From positions 3,100,001 through 3,164,000 of the forward strand of contig CM056877.1 in assembly GCA_029876055.1 (NCBI GenBank): DNA of 64,000 bases, in the 5' to 3' direction. Below, in pieces: positions 1 to 11,145 of this stretch (positions within the stretch are counted from its first letter, which is position 1; each line of letters begins with the position of its first letter). The position numbers and the translations under genes were made by a program. Source of the stretch: Madurella fahalii (lineage: Eukaryota > Ascomycota > Sordariomycetes > Sordariales). Under the pieces are notes generated by a model. That model was not told the origin of the DNA and made no database searches. It saw nothing but the letters and a program-made list of their open reading frames with translations.

Positions 1-961
1 GTTTTAGCGGCTTAAAACAGCTAATATCGAGTAGCTGGAGTTTATAGGAAGAGTGCGGAGGCATACAGAATATAACGATGTTGTTCTACTGGTAGTAGAG
101 CTCGAATTCGGTCGAGTAGTAGCTTTCGTGGCCGTCGAGGATTAACAACCAGTATTTACCTTTTGTCTGGGCCGATATATAGTAGTCGAAGTGCTTGATC
201 TAATCTAGGCCTACCGCATTGGTAGTCTAGCCATTGTCAGTAGTTGCAATATACCAATCGGCTAGGAGGTTACACTCAGTATACTAGTTAGCGAGGTAGT
301 ACTGCGCGGCTAAGATAATAAACGGAGGGATAGCCTAGCTAAGGGTATTAACACCTTGGATCACTATTGCCCATTCGCAGTTACTAGGCTGGGCTAGCTT
401 TGCCTTGCTACAGCTATCTGAGGTCGTAACCACTATACCTACGCAGATAATGCCCATTATAAACCCAGTCTCATCGAAGTTATAGATATCGTCATCTATA
501 ATACCGTACTTTGCCTTAGTATTATATACGAGCGTAAACTACTCGCTAATAACCTCTGGATCCTCGTACTTAGCCCTCTGATAGTCATATCGACGGGTAT
601 AACGCGTACGGAGCTCTGGCTGGCGTTTGACAAACCGATGCGCCCAGAGCTTGCCGACAAGGGGCGCGTCGCGTATGCGTAGCAGTTGGTTGGCCATATC
701 TTCCACACTGCACAGTCTCGGCGGAAATGCACGTGCAGATAGTTCAATTATATACTGAACTATTGCCCTCTCTTCCAGATCTGTAAGCTTACGTGAGTTG
801 GGCGTGGTGTCGCGTCGTGCAGGTCGGCCAGCGCGTCGGTCGCGGAGAGTTGAAGCTGGCACGTCATAGAGCTTAGCTACGACCTCAAGCTTTGGCCGCT
901 TGTCGTTTCGAAGAGCTTCAAGGGCTAAGATAACCCTGGCTTCCTTTGAAGGCGGCGGCAT
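1..961 (-). pseudogene. pogo/Fot1-type transposase, RIP-damaged
   Basis: Translation from 961 gives an N-terminal helix-turn-helix (psq/CENP-B-like DNA binding) with the run DRRAGRPARRD, followed by a second DNA-binding region. After a TAG at 539-541 the same frame continues to position 1 with the DDE catalytic core: the first Asp in NFDETGF (about 460-490) and the second in LILDGHES (about 130-155). The stops inside this frame are TAG/TAA where the family would have Trp or Gln, which fits RIP. The third acidic residue and the C-terminus may be outside the window or just at its edge. The element is not expected to make active transposase. The family assignment is strong, and the damage is seen directly. 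Confidence 0.88.
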
Positions 962-1061
962 ATTGTGCTGGTAGAGGAAACTGATGTTAGGTAGAGAGGT
1001 ATAGCGTTACGCCAAGAAAGCCACGGCCCGCTGATACCCACGACTCGCTGATAATGTACGT
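1..1061 (-). mobile_element. pogo/Fot1-type DNA transposon, cut by window start
   Basis: The inner part encodes a pogo-family (Tc1/mariner superfamily) transposase on the minus strand. The right end at 1061 reads ACGT followed by a TA target dinucleotide at 1062-1063. The subterminal repeat, on the complement TAACGTACATTATCAGCGAG, resembles the right end of the complete element at 22182-24333, so the two belong to one family. The left end lies outside the window. Confidence 0.85.
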
Positions 1062-1463
1062 TATAGGCTAGCTTCTAACTCATTAAGTATTTAAATCTAG
1101 TAGTATATAGTATCTAGCTCTAAAAGTATTTAGGTAAAGGATTCGTCTTTCTAGCAGAGGGTAGATAGCTCTAAGTAATCTTATATAGAGTAAGCTAGCT
1201 AAGAAGAGGAGAGTGGAGAGAGATATAGTATATATTCTGTATAGCTAGGTAAGAGATGAAATGAATCAAAAAAAAAGAGTTAAGAAATAAGTAAGTTTCT
1301 CGAATGCAAGTGAGAGATATATAACTACAATACTCTTCTTTGTCTAAGCTTAGGAGCCTGACTATTTATCGTAATACCCACGATCGTATTTACTCTATAT
1401 TTTGGCTGTAGCTCAAAACAGGTTTATGCTGTCTTTGCTTAGGAGCTTTCATCCTTCGAAACT
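1062..1463. other. AT-rich spacer, no gene seen
   Basis: Low-complexity AT-rich sequence with many TA dinucleotides between the transposon end and the BTB relic. No coding frame or RNA gene is recognised. Confidence 0.6.
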
Positions 1464-1614
1464 TTTGATGGTTACGAGAAATATCCCTTCATCATGCTCG
1501 AGATGCTCCACAAGATTGCAGTGCTGGTCGAGTTTTACAAACTTCACGCAGCTCTTCAATTTTTCAACTCACCGTGGACTACTGCCTACGTGATTCCACA
1601 TCGGCCCGGCTCAA
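1464..1614 (+). pseudogene. BTB/POZ protein fragment (relic)
   Basis: One frame reads FDGYEKYPFIMLEMLHKIAV and continues through LVEFYKLHAALQFF, which resembles the region following the BTB domain in fungal BTB/POZ proteins. No start codon, BTB core or continuation is found, so this is an isolated fragment. A more complete BTB gene lies at 5001-6512, and this could be debris from a related locus. Confidence 0.45.
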
Positions 1615-1664
1615 AGCTAACGTTCGTAATCCTCCTTTAGGATTAGCCGAACAGATCCTCCGTT

Positions 1665-1847
1665 CTATCCATCAGGCGAGACAGCTTCATTCCCCCACGA
1701 GCTCCATCCAAAACCGCCACCTCTCTTCTTGTTTTTCTTCTTTGGTGAAGACCCTAGCGGCGCTTCAGCCGAAACTTCGGGTCCACGTTTTACAGGCTTG
1801 TCACCAACGATTGAGTGAGTAGCCTCTGTAACACAGGGAATTGTCAC
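1665..1847 (-). pseudogene. Lys-rich C-terminal fragment, origin unknown
   Basis: A minus-strand frame encodes a Lys/Gly-rich tail (SPKKKNKKRGGGFGWSSWG), with an in-frame TAG not far upstream. The composition is like the KGKKKNKKGKKG segment of the BTB gene at 5001-6512, so it may be another piece of a BTB-type gene, here inverted. Only weak evidence supports this being coding. Confidence 0.22.
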
Positions 1848-2044
1848 ACCATCCTCAACTGGCCCACTGTCGTACTAGCATAGCTCAGCTCAGGAAGCTA
1901 TACTCGGCTCGGGGTTACATACCGAGGAAGTGCCGGGGACGGATTTGACATCCGAGTTAGAATCGTCCGAAGTATACGCTTCCGGGTAGTTAGGAGAGTA
2001 CCGAAGACCTAACCCTTTAGTACAGGTGCCCTACAATATGCCCA

Positions 2045-4235
2045 CTAGAGGAGGAGTGACGTACTTCGGACACTGCAGTTAGCATACCGTCGGCACGTGT
2101 CCATTCCAGCGGTGAGAACCTCAAGCTTTCTACATAGTTGTTCCCGCTGAACAGTGGTGCTTGGCGACTCAGCCGCAATCCTTTGCAATTGCTCGGCGTC
2201 CATCTGAATGATCCTTGACGGAGAGAGCAGCTCTTCCAACTTCCGGACAAGGAGTAACTCTACCGCATACGTTGCGACATTGTCAACCAAGCATTTCAAA
2301 GCCACCTAAATCGCCCACTTAGTAATCCCCATCGCGCAAATCGCATGCTTAACAGCTCACCTTATAGAATGCCATCATACAGTCGAGAATTTCTGAGCTA
2401 GCGTAGCGGTTCATGTCGGTTTCGTTTCGGCGCGACAATGCCGTGACGAGGCTGGTGGTTTTGACCCTCCGTGTTGGAAGCTCTTCGAGTGACGTAATTT
2501 GCTTAACGCCGTATAATGCTGAGAGTCGTCGGGATACCTCTTCTTCCATCCGGCGATGACGCATGTTCTGGATCGTCTCGGTGAAATAGTGGTTGTATGT
2601 GATGGGGTGCCCTTTCCGATACGGTGTGATGAGCTCGTGAAGCTTAGCCTCCAGCTCAGTCCATCTTTTTTCCATTTCGGGGCCAACTACCTCATTGACA
2701 AGAGCTTCCGCAGTAATTTCGTCCGTGAGATGTGACAACACCTTGTCCAAGAACGTCCGCGTCGCATCCCACACCCTCCTTAGATGATGCCTTGTCAGCT
2801 TCTCCCACGGCTCTGCCTGCTCAAAAAAGAGATCCCCCACTATCAATGGATTATACATCCCAGGTAACTCGCGGCCCCGTGCCCACTTCAGGGTTTCCGA
2901 AATTTCCCCTAGAAACTGAGTGCGTAAAACGACTTCCGGCTGCGTCCTTAGTTCAAGGTCGCTAGGGGCAACCGCCTGATCATCATCAACGAAATACCTC
3001 CGATGTCCGCGTACACGCATATCCTCAGCAAATTCCAAGTGCAGATTTTGAATTACCGCGCGCAGCCGCCTGCTATAGCCTTCCTTCGTCTTAGACTCCC
3101 CAAAGAAACTATCGCCGTATGTCCCGTCAGACGCAGCTTTGACAAGGAGATGAAATGAGTGACTGAGTTTGAGGAGAAATAGGCGCTGCTCATCAACTGT
3201 ACTTCGCTGATTACCAAGTCGCTCGAGTATATCTCTCGTTTCCTGGATGGACAGTTGTATCTCTTCAACCAGGTCTGGCAGTTCGTTTCGAATTTGATGT
3301 AGTAGGACCCGACTCAGTCGTATTCTCAGAGAGCAAATTCCAACTGCAGACCTAGGAAACTCTTTCCAGATCCCTTTCGAAAAGAAGTCCATCTCAATCG
3401 CATCCCGCGTCGGCAACGCGACCTCCCTGTTGTCATAGTCCCTGTTGCGGAGAATATGCCACCCAAGGCGAAACTCAATGTCCTGATTCCGCGCCAGATT
3501 TGCAAATGACATCTCACTCTCGGAACCAGCAGGGAGTGTATCTGGTTTCGTAATAATTCCCAGAGTTCTGTAGCCCTTTCCATCGACATCTCTAGCCATT
3601 TTCAGGACAATCTGGTTCGGGTAGTCATTTTTGGCCGAAATCACGGCCAAAATGATGCTGCGCCTGTTCGCCATGTAGGACTTAACCATCTTCTGCACCA
3701 TATCCACATCTGCAGTCGTCTGCAGTTTGTTCTCTGCGTGTATAAGCCCTGGCAGGTCGACAATCGTAAGATGGGGACGGTCGGGCCCAGAGATTTCCAC
3801 TCGAAGAACATCTTCCGCAAAGGCCTTTGTCATTTCCGCCAATCCCATTGCCGCTTTTGCCTTCTCAATTAGGTCAGGCAAATCCTTGACAGCTGTTAGT
3901 GGCTCCTGGAAATTTTGTAAAGAATGACGCTCCGAATCTGTTCTGTTCTCGCTCGGGACAATGGCCACAGAGACCCCGGCTGTAGGTGCCCTACGGAGAA
4001 TGACTTCTGTCGCAAATCGCGTGCACATATTATCTCTTGTCGGAAAGGGAATGCCAGAGATGGCCTCCAAGACCGAGCTTTTGCCAGAAGATTGATCGCC
4101 ACATACGATCAGCTGGGGAAGAGATACATAATTGCTGATTCCTTGGCATCTTAGCAGATCAATGGCATCTAGAAGGCTGGCTTCATCCTTTGAACGGAGA
4201 GAATCCACGATAATCGGTTCGACTGATCCCAACAT
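2045..4235 (-). CDS. Dynamin-like GTPase, two exons
   Basis: This predicts a large GTPase of the dynamin/Mx superfamily, which self-assembles on membranes and hydrolyses GTP. Exon 1 is 4235-2361 and exon 2 is 2305-2045, joined across a 55-nt intron (GTGAGC...TTTAG), giving 711 aa. Visible motifs are the P-loop GDQSSGKS (about residues 46-53), the switch Thr in CTRF (about 71-74), DLPG (160-163) and TKPD (229-232). A middle/stalk region follows, and exon 2 supplies a C-terminal GTPase effector-like helix pair. There is no PH or proline-rich domain, so it resembles the short fungal dynamin-like proteins rather than classical endocytic dynamin. The ATG at 4235 is the first in frame and sits close to the G domain, as is usual. 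It lies in a transposon-rich region but shows no internal stops. The cellular role is unknown. Confidence 0.88.
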
Positions 4236-5000
4236 AATGGTCAGGGGTAGTTTGTCTGGGAGTTTTTCGACAACGGGAACTCGCTAGATCCTCTTAATCG
4301 CAGGCGTGGTAAATTTAGTCCAAGGGGAAGGAAGGTAAGTTATCTTGCAGACTAATTAAAGCCCTGTGGATATCGTCATACTGATATAGATGTCCTGAGA
4401 CGGGCAGGTTTTCGTATGCCAAGACCAGTGACATCATTGACCAGCCTGCCGGACCCGATCAGCTGCCTGTATACCTGCCGTGCAAAGGAAACCCCGCATA
4501 TATCTCTTTTCAAGGCCCTAGACAGAGCACGCAGCGAACGTAAGAATAGGTGGTGATGGACAGCCTGATTGCCGGAAGGAAAGGCCCTAGATAGCATATT
4601 GGCGGTTAGATAGTCTTTGGCGGATTGATGGATGAGATATACCCGAGTGTCTCGGATTGTGATGAATGAGCCACGCAGGTAAATGATCTTTTCCAGAAGT
4701 GCAATGTTGGCGGTTAGCTATTGGGCGGAAGCAGCCGGCAGGCATCGATGTACACTTGCAAGGGGCGGAAGAACCGAGTTCCGATGAGCGGGGTATCTTT
4801 GAGTATAAAGAAGAAAAAGTGGTCGTCCTGCTATCAGGGCTCACCATCTCCCATTGATCGGAAGCACCCTTGAGTAAATATTTTTGCTCCCGCAGCAGAA
4901 GCCTCAAAGGCATCCGCTAATCATTTGCTCAACCGACAAACCTAACGCTAGTGTTCCCAACTTTACCAACGACAAGTACCACCAGATAGTATCTGGCAGA
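4236..5000. other. Intergenic region between divergent genes
   Basis: Separates the dynamin-like gene (minus) from the BTB gene (plus) and so holds both promoters. A short motif TTGGCGGTTAG occurs twice (near 4584 and 4709). No gene is seen. Confidence 0.5.
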
Positions 5001-6512
5001 ATGAAACCAAAAAAGAACCTGAAAGGAGGAGAGGACGGCCTCATGGATTCTGACAAAGCTGAAGATGCTTACTTTGATAAGTCGTAAGTGATTATAGAAC
5101 AAAAGGAATGTGCAAGCTCCAGCTGACAGATGCCCTGCCCAAGTCCCTTTAGTTCGGCGCCCATGATTCATCTCCAGTTCAAACGTGGCGACCACCTCAG
5201 CGTCCACCGGGCCGTCCTCCAACGAAATCCGAAGCTAGCCCTTCTTGACACTTCTCATTACAACCTCTTTGGGGGAGGGGCAAGATCCCAGTCTCACTCC
5301 TTGAAACACATCTCGCGGAGTGCAGGCCACGTTCTTATTCACTACCTTTACACCGATACCTACCATACGCTGAAGTGGATGGGTCCCGAAACTGGTCGGG
5401 AGGAGACAATTGCCAAGCTGAAGACGGGCTTCGAGGTCTATGCCACCGCCCGCAAGTATGAACTCGATGGCCTGGAGGAGCTAGCCAAAGAGTAGATCTC
5501 CATTCTTAGTAAGGGGGTAGACGCCTTTACGATCGTTGATGTCGTTAACGAGGCATACCCCTCGTCGACTGACAAGGACGCCTGGTTTCCAACGTACATG
5601 AAGGCGGTTGTCAAAACTGCATTCGAAAACTCTGCGGCGCTACTAAATCCCGAGGTACATGTACCGCCCGAAAACAAGGTCGAAGACGATGCCCCTACTA
5701 CCAAGACTCTCCTTAGGAGCGCCTTGGAGGTCTACCGCGAGATGGTCAAAGATACCTCCGTCACAACTGAACCCTCCCAGCAGGAAGATGATGGATGGGA
5801 GAGATGCGCAACGACTAAGAAGAATCAGAAGGACATGGAGAGTATTTTTGCAGCTGCAGAAGAACCTTATGCAGAAGAGCCTGCAGAATTGGCCGAGTCA
5901 GCTCCAGACCCTGTAGAACCAGTCGAGGAGATTCTACTCCCGGCCGAGTCAGCTCCAGACCCTATGGAACCAGTCGAGGAGACTCTAGTCCCGGCCGAGA
6001 CGGCTCCAGACCCTGTCGACAATTTTTGGGGAGCAATTAACTCCAAGGGGAAGAAGAAGAACAAGAAGGGGAAGAAAGGTGCTGCCGCGAAGGAACACAA
6101 CGTCAACGAGCAGCTTGCTAAACCCGAACCGATACCCGAGGCGGGAGAACAGGACGGTACTACTGCTGGTAACACTGCTGGTGGTGGCCCTTTCCCCTTT
6201 TCCAGTGTCGGCAGCACAACAAGGACCGCATTTGGTGCCACGAATAAAGCGGCCGTTTGCGACCCCCCTAGCACAGTCAGCGTTGCGTTCACTCCGGCTA
6301 CCGAGAAGGAAGCCTACAATCCGAGCCAAATCAATTCCTTCCAAAACATCCTATTCATGGACGCATACAAGAGGTGGTCAAGTGAAGAACTTAGATTGGC
6401 CGACTACAACCAGGGTCGCAAGCAAGTAAGCGCTGGTGGAACAGGCGCATTTGGTGCATTCAGCTTTAGAAGAGTTGGATTCGGAGTGAACACTCGAACA
6501 AACATTACGTGA
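5001..6512 (+). pseudogene. BTB/POZ-domain protein, one in-frame stop
   Basis: A short first exon (ATG 5001 or 5043 to 5083) is joined by a 68-nt intron (5084-5151, GTAAGT, branch CTGAC, TTTAG) to a long exon to 6512. The joined frame gives YFDKS-SAPMIHLQFKRGD and LSVHRAVLQRNP, the start of a BTB/POZ domain used for dimerisation and often for cullin-3 adaptor work. A single TAG at 5493-5495 interrupts the frame (LAKE-stop-ISIL), which then continues without further damage for 339 codons. CAG to TAG is the expected RIP change. The C-terminal half holds an acidic Pro-rich repeat (5892-6020), a Trp and then KGKKKNKKGKKG, a layout common in fungal BTB proteins. It may be a recent pseudogene, a sequencing error or a readthrough stop. 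Confidence 0.7.
5892..6020 (+). repeat. 51-nt coding tandem repeat, about 2.5 copies
   Basis: Copies start at 5892, 5943 and 5994. Each encodes a 17-residue unit of the type AESAPDPVEPVEE plus a short hydrophobic end. It lies inside the BTB reading frame and keeps that frame. Confidence 0.85.
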
Positions 6513-7353
6513 GGTTTGGCGCAGGATTAGGAATGTTCTAGAACCTCGTAACCCGGTTGACCGCAATTCTCTGTAAAATTCTTTCGAGACAGCGCGACAT
6601 GCCGCCTCCTACTCTGTGAGAATAAGCTGCATCGCGGTCAAAAACTGACTACCGTACTCGGTATCGCTTGTGGGGCTAGGGCCTGGGCGTTAACGAGACT
6701 GCGGGGAATATTGTTGAATGAGCTTGCCCTCCGGCCCGCTCGTCACACTCCAATTCGAATCGAATAGGACGGGTGTTCCATGACTTCGAAGCAGTAAAGG
6801 ACGTAATTAGTTATAGACAGCACAATAATTAGAAGGAAGTTCAAAGCTAGCCACAGAAAGCGATGGCTAGAACCACGTGCAGACGCGAATTAGTTGCGCG
6901 ATCGCGCTCCTTCGCTTGCTACCGGCTTTATCTCCCAGCAGACAAGCTGGCTACGGGTGGGAAGGACACCTAACTGGCAGCCGTTATGGCCTTCGGGCGT
7001 CGCGATACGTCGTTCCCGTCGCCACTTCCCCCAGAGAGCAACAAACGGCGGGGACCCGCTCAAGAAATATCGTAGACTCCCGGTGGGGACCTCTTGGTTT
7101 CCCAGACTGTGCACTACGAACTGCAACTGCGAGGCACTGCGGGTTGCTTCTCCTGTAACCCCATAGTTGCCAGTCGGTTTTTGGACCGCCTCAGGTTCGA
7201 TGTGCGACACCAACCAACCTCACGTGGTCTGGACGCCCCAACCGTCCAATGACCAGTTAGATACCTCCACGTTTAATATCGGCGGCATACTCCCACGGAG
7301 CCTGTTCACGTCATCAAAAACTTCGAAGGGGCCAAGAAAAAGAACCCCGTGCA
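6513..7353. other. No gene recognised
   Basis: Open frames near 6877-7213 on both strands show no family signature, consistent splice signals or start context. The 3' end of the BTB gene and the 5' region of the ISG12-like gene must lie here. Confidence 0.45.
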
Positions 7354-7760
7354 ATGGTTATGACTGGGATTACTAGCGCAGTTAGTCGTGTAGGTGCCTG
7401 GATTGACTGTATTTGAACGATGGCATGAGCTAATGATGTGTAGGCAGGACGATGGGTGGGCAGAAATTGCGGGAAATCGATCCTTATCGGTACACTCACA
7501 GCAGCCGCTGCTTTTTTTCCAATCCTAAATGCGACCGGATTCGGCCCGGGCGGCATCGTGGCAGGTCAGTTATCACGGATTTACCTCCCTGTAAAGCCTG
7601 TTTATCTGTACGGTTAACTGACTACGCAAAAGGCTCCATGGCGGCAAGAGCACAGCGCAAAATCGGTAACATAGCCGCTGGAAGCCTATTTTCTACATTC
7701 CAGAGCGCTGCTGCCAGGGGTCATAAGGCTGGTAAGCGCAACAACAGCGGTACCCGCTAG
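7354..7760 (+). CDS. ISG12/IFI6-like small membrane protein, three exons
   Basis: Three short exons, 7354-7389, 7444-7564 and 7633-7760, give 94 aa. The introns are 54 nt (GTAGGT...GTGTAG, branch CTAATG) and 68 nt (GTCAGT...AAAAG, branch TTAACTGAC), and both joins keep the frame. The product has the hallmark small-residue core of the Ifi-6-16/ISG12 family: TGFGPGGIVAGS followed by KIGNIAAGSLFSTFQSA. These proteins insert in mitochondrial or other membranes through Gly/Ala-rich helices. Animal members are interferon-induced; fungal roles are unknown. The N-terminal exon (12 codons) is the least certain part, and an upstream start is possible. An NLR relic follows about 100 bp downstream on the same strand. 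Confidence 0.72.
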
Positions 7761-7849
7761 ACAGGCGGCGGCCTACCGACCTAGCCTCTGACCGGGGAAT
7801 CAAGCATCGCTTATCTCATGTTAAATAATGGGAGTTAGCTGGAACGTCC

Positions 7850-9340
7850 AAGGCCAGGCCCTCCAATCAATCTATGCTGTAGAGCCACAACCTACCGTAT
7901 TCCAAGCGCCAATGGACGGCCCTAGCTCTGGGTAGCTTCCGAATCTGTTTCTCCTGGACGGTCTGGACGAAGTGTCCTGGGACTTTGTATAGCTAAGACG
8001 ATATCTTCCGCTTCCTTAAGGAGCTGTTAAATTAGCCAGACGTCATTATTACGTCTCGACCGTTCGGTAAACTGGAGGCTGGCCTACATACTATCGATAT
8101 CGAACTGGAGAGGATCAGGTCATACCCAATCAAGTTCACGAATATCTCAAGCGAACTTTCCCTACACAAGCCAACCAGATTCAGTCGCCATGGCCGCGGT
8201 TTACCAAGCCATAGAGCATAGCTTTTAGAAGAAGGATATCATGGATTGGAGAAACACCCTAATGGGAAGCTTGTAACCGAATTCATGGTTTAGGATTCCG
8301 ATCAGTTTGAGATCGATGGCCTCGTCAAGGATGAGATCTATTTCCTTGAAGTCTTCGCCTTTACCGGACTGTACAATGATATAATCGACTCCGAGTTGAG
8401 GCATCTCATATTCACGCATTTCAAGCCTCCAACAATGATCCACTCGAGAAAACGCTCCCACACCTCTCTTTACTCCAGACTTCAGATCTCTCGCTAGAAC
8501 ACCGCAACTGAACTTATCACTTCTTGCACTGAACCTACTAAGAATATTTTCCTGCGTAGTATTTCGTACGGCAATGGGAAGCTAGATACCTACTCAACTG
8601 TCTGAATCTTGATAGCTGACAGACTGACGACATCAGCCCTATCAAGTGTTCATTGGAAATACAAATATACTACCTACAACGACAACTTTTTACGCTTCAT
8701 TGCGGGCTTATTTAGCGCTAGAGGGATGGTAGAGGACTTTCCCAAGGCGATCGAGGGTAAACCGCACGATTTGTTAGGTTCTAGGTGCTAGCAGCTAGTT
8801 CAGTACTCTTTCAGCGAAGTATCAACGCAGTCGCCGTTCTGCAACTACCGAAAAAGAAAGCCTAAAATTAAAATGGTGGCTGATCTTTGGATGCAAATTT
8901 GAGGGACTTGCACCTCTAGCAAGCGAAGTAAAATTTCCAGAGCAAGCCCTGCTCGGCGTCTCTACAAGGACAGTCGAACGTAAAAGTCACAGCTGTGAAA
9001 TCACTGGAAAGACAACCGATAATCCCGTAGTATATCGTCAATGAAACTTCTTCTTGGCCGGGAAATAGTGAACCTACCCACTGGGAGGGACGTCTTAAGC
9101 GTGCTACGGCGTTATATCTTAAGGGCACAGTCTAGCCTATCCGGCGAGGTACTCACGGTTGTGGCACAGCTACTAGAGTTTGAAAGCACAGGTGACCTGG
9201 CAGAGAGCGTACTAAGGAGGTGTAAGGAGTTCTATTCTGCCCTTCTTAGCAGTCCATTGTGGGATCGCTACTTAGGTCTGGTACGAACCAATTCATCACG
9301 TCCTAGGCCGAGGACACGGGTTGCAGACAAGCGCTGAGGC
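7850..9340 (+). pseudogene. NACHT-HEAT NLR-type receptor relic
   Basis: Decayed pieces appear in several frames, in the order expected for a fungal NLR. Walker B LFLLDGLDEV lies at about 7945-7974. PDVIITSRPFGKLEAGLH follows, after a TAG where the family has Gln. Then comes PNQVHEYLKRTFPTQANQI in a shifted frame (about 8110-8175), and LRFIAGLFSARGMVEDFPKA (about 8688-8760), typical of the region after NACHT. A HEAT-repeat-like tail ends it (9041-9337, SSLSGEVLTVVAQLLEFES). NLRs are NTPase switches in fungal non-self recognition. The N-terminal effector domain and Walker A are not found, and stops and frameshifts are many. Confidence 0.7.
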
Positions 9341-9394
9341 ATGGCATAGGGTAATGGGGACCTGTGAAGGGTCGTAACAGAGTTTAATATGTTC

Positions 9395-9785
9395 TGTCGC
9401 AAACTACCAACTACACTAAACACCTAAAAGGTGAGGAGCTCCACGATTGTTAGTCGTAGGATGCTAAACCTACGTGTTATCTGACATATCCCCTTAGCTC
9501 TAAAGACATCCTGAGAGTTTAAGGCTGGAGACCTTTTGCCTCCCGGAGACCACTAACTCCGTTTGCCCACACCTCGTCTCGAGCTTATGTAAGGTCTTGG
9601 CGCTTTTCGCCGGGTGGCAGATCTGCTCTGCGCGGGAATCGAATTTACGACCTTTTAATCAGCTAGCACTAAAGAGGTACTGAGACTCTTAATTGTCGCA
9701 AACTACCAACTACACTAAACACCTAAAAGGTGAGGAGCTCTATGATTGTTAGTCGTAGGATGCTAAACCTGCGTTTTATCTGATA
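9395..9785 (+). mobile_element. 391-bp small LTR-type (SMART/TRIM-like) element
   Basis: Two direct repeats of exactly 92 bp (9395-9486 and 9694-9785) differ at about 5 positions, mostly C/T. Each begins TGTCGCAAAC; the first ends TCTGACA and the second TCTGATA (a CA to TA change). The pair is flanked by the 5-bp duplication TGTTC (9390-9394 and 9786-9790). The internal 207 bp encode nothing. They contain an antisense tRNA-like T-arm (complement TTCGATTCCCGC near 9630-9645) and a CTCAGTA box about 42 nt upstream of it on the same complement. TG...CA ends, terminal direct repeats and a 5-bp TSD define a non-autonomous LTR retroelement. A primer-binding site is not obvious. Confidence 0.8.
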
Positions 9786-9790
9786 TGTTC

Positions 9791-10280
9791 TCTCCCGCTT
9801 ACGCTACCTGTTTACATATCTAGTTTTATCACCGCTGACACCGATTTTACGCTATCGAAGGAAGCTAAGCTGGGTAGATTGAGACAGGATCACAAGAGGC
9901 AGTAATGTTGTGATGGTAGGGTGGCCTAAATCCCCTGCCGAATTGCGGCTCCAGTTCAGATGTAGTGTGGTTACACATTAACAGGGGCAGATTAGTAGTG
10001 TAGTTTTGAGAGATAATTAGAAATCAGCGCCGATCAAATATGAGGTGAAAAGAAGGTGTGTACTAGTAGGTAACACTAATGGGCTATGATCTAGTGCTAC
10101 TTTAGAGAGTGGAAGCTAGGCAGTAATCATTATATCTCAAAGAGTGTCTACGGATCTGGAATGTTGAGTACCCTTTACTAGAGACCTAGTAATCCTATCT
10201 AATACTTCGAGCTAAAACTATTATAGATATATTACTATATTAAGTATATTAGCATATTATTATTAACTATACTATATTTA
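9791..10280. other. Spacer, possible tail of NLR relic
   Basis: A short frame (TADTDFTLSKEAKLGRLRQD, about 9822-9890) looks coding and may be debris of the NLR gene interrupted by the 391-bp element. The rest becomes progressively AT-rich. No intact gene. Confidence 0.35.
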
Positions 10281-11145
10281 ACATATGTAATAAACGAGTT
10301 AAACAAATTAGTGAGCTAAATAAATTAATGAGTTAAATACTTTCTCTCACTCTACTATAATTAATTATAATTATTCTAATATAACACTAAGAAATAATAA
10401 TAACTAAACTAGAAATTGATGAATCTGACAATTCTCTAGTCTCCTAATAGATATGTATATGTAGCTAAGCTTGTTATACAGATTATAGTACTGAATCTTT
10501 ATATGGAACCTCTTTTATTACTATTATTTAACTATATTTCTTGACTTTCTAGTCTATTTATAGCCTTCTAAGATAGTAGATTCTATGATTCTTATATGGT
10601 AAGAGACTCTAAGCTATATACATAATTTTTTAGCTGTTTGTTACTTACTAAGCTTCTTATTAACCTTTTATAGTACTGTAACCTTAGTATATAAAAGGAT
10701 TACTTCATATATTATAGCTATTATATCTTTAGCTAACTAGTCTATGACAGCTAATATAGATATCAGAAAATTGCTTGGGTAGTTAGATATCTCGCCTTTA
10801 ATAAAATTCTTCTGTGAAGTAGCCTCTTAAAGATTTTATAATATTTAAAATAGCTAAATAGTACTACACTTAGCTGTGAGGTTAGTAGAGTCAGTGTTTG
10901 TAGCCGTATATTCATCTTTGAAAGTATTCTTTCTAGATTATATTATTATTCTTCCTATACAGCTTTATCTAAGATAAGGTATACCAGATCTTCTATTACT
11001 AAATATATAGGAAAACTATACTGTAAAAGCTAGGTGAAAAACCTATATTAATAAGTAATAGGAAACTAACTGTAGTAGACATTAGTTAGTTGCAAAAGAA
11101 AGGAATGCTCTATAAGGCCCTAAAGACTTCTAGTCTATAACTTTG
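10281..11145. mobile_element. RIP-eroded fragment of the 22182-24333 pogo family
   Basis: The left end reads TA then ACATATGTAATAAACGAG, a C-to-T-eroded version of ACGTATGTCATAAGCAAG at 22182. Colinear similarity to 22260-23120 continues for several hundred bases (for example GATGAATCTGACAATTCT versus GATGAATCAGACGATTCT). It lacks the 268-bp LTR-like insertion present in the 22-24 kb copy. Similarity fades towards the chromovirus insertion at 11146. Confidence 0.7.

Noticed and set aside
5867..6292. 141-aa minus-strand Ser/Gly-rich frame
   Set aside because: It lies opposite the acidic repeat of the BTB gene, and its composition comes from that repeat.
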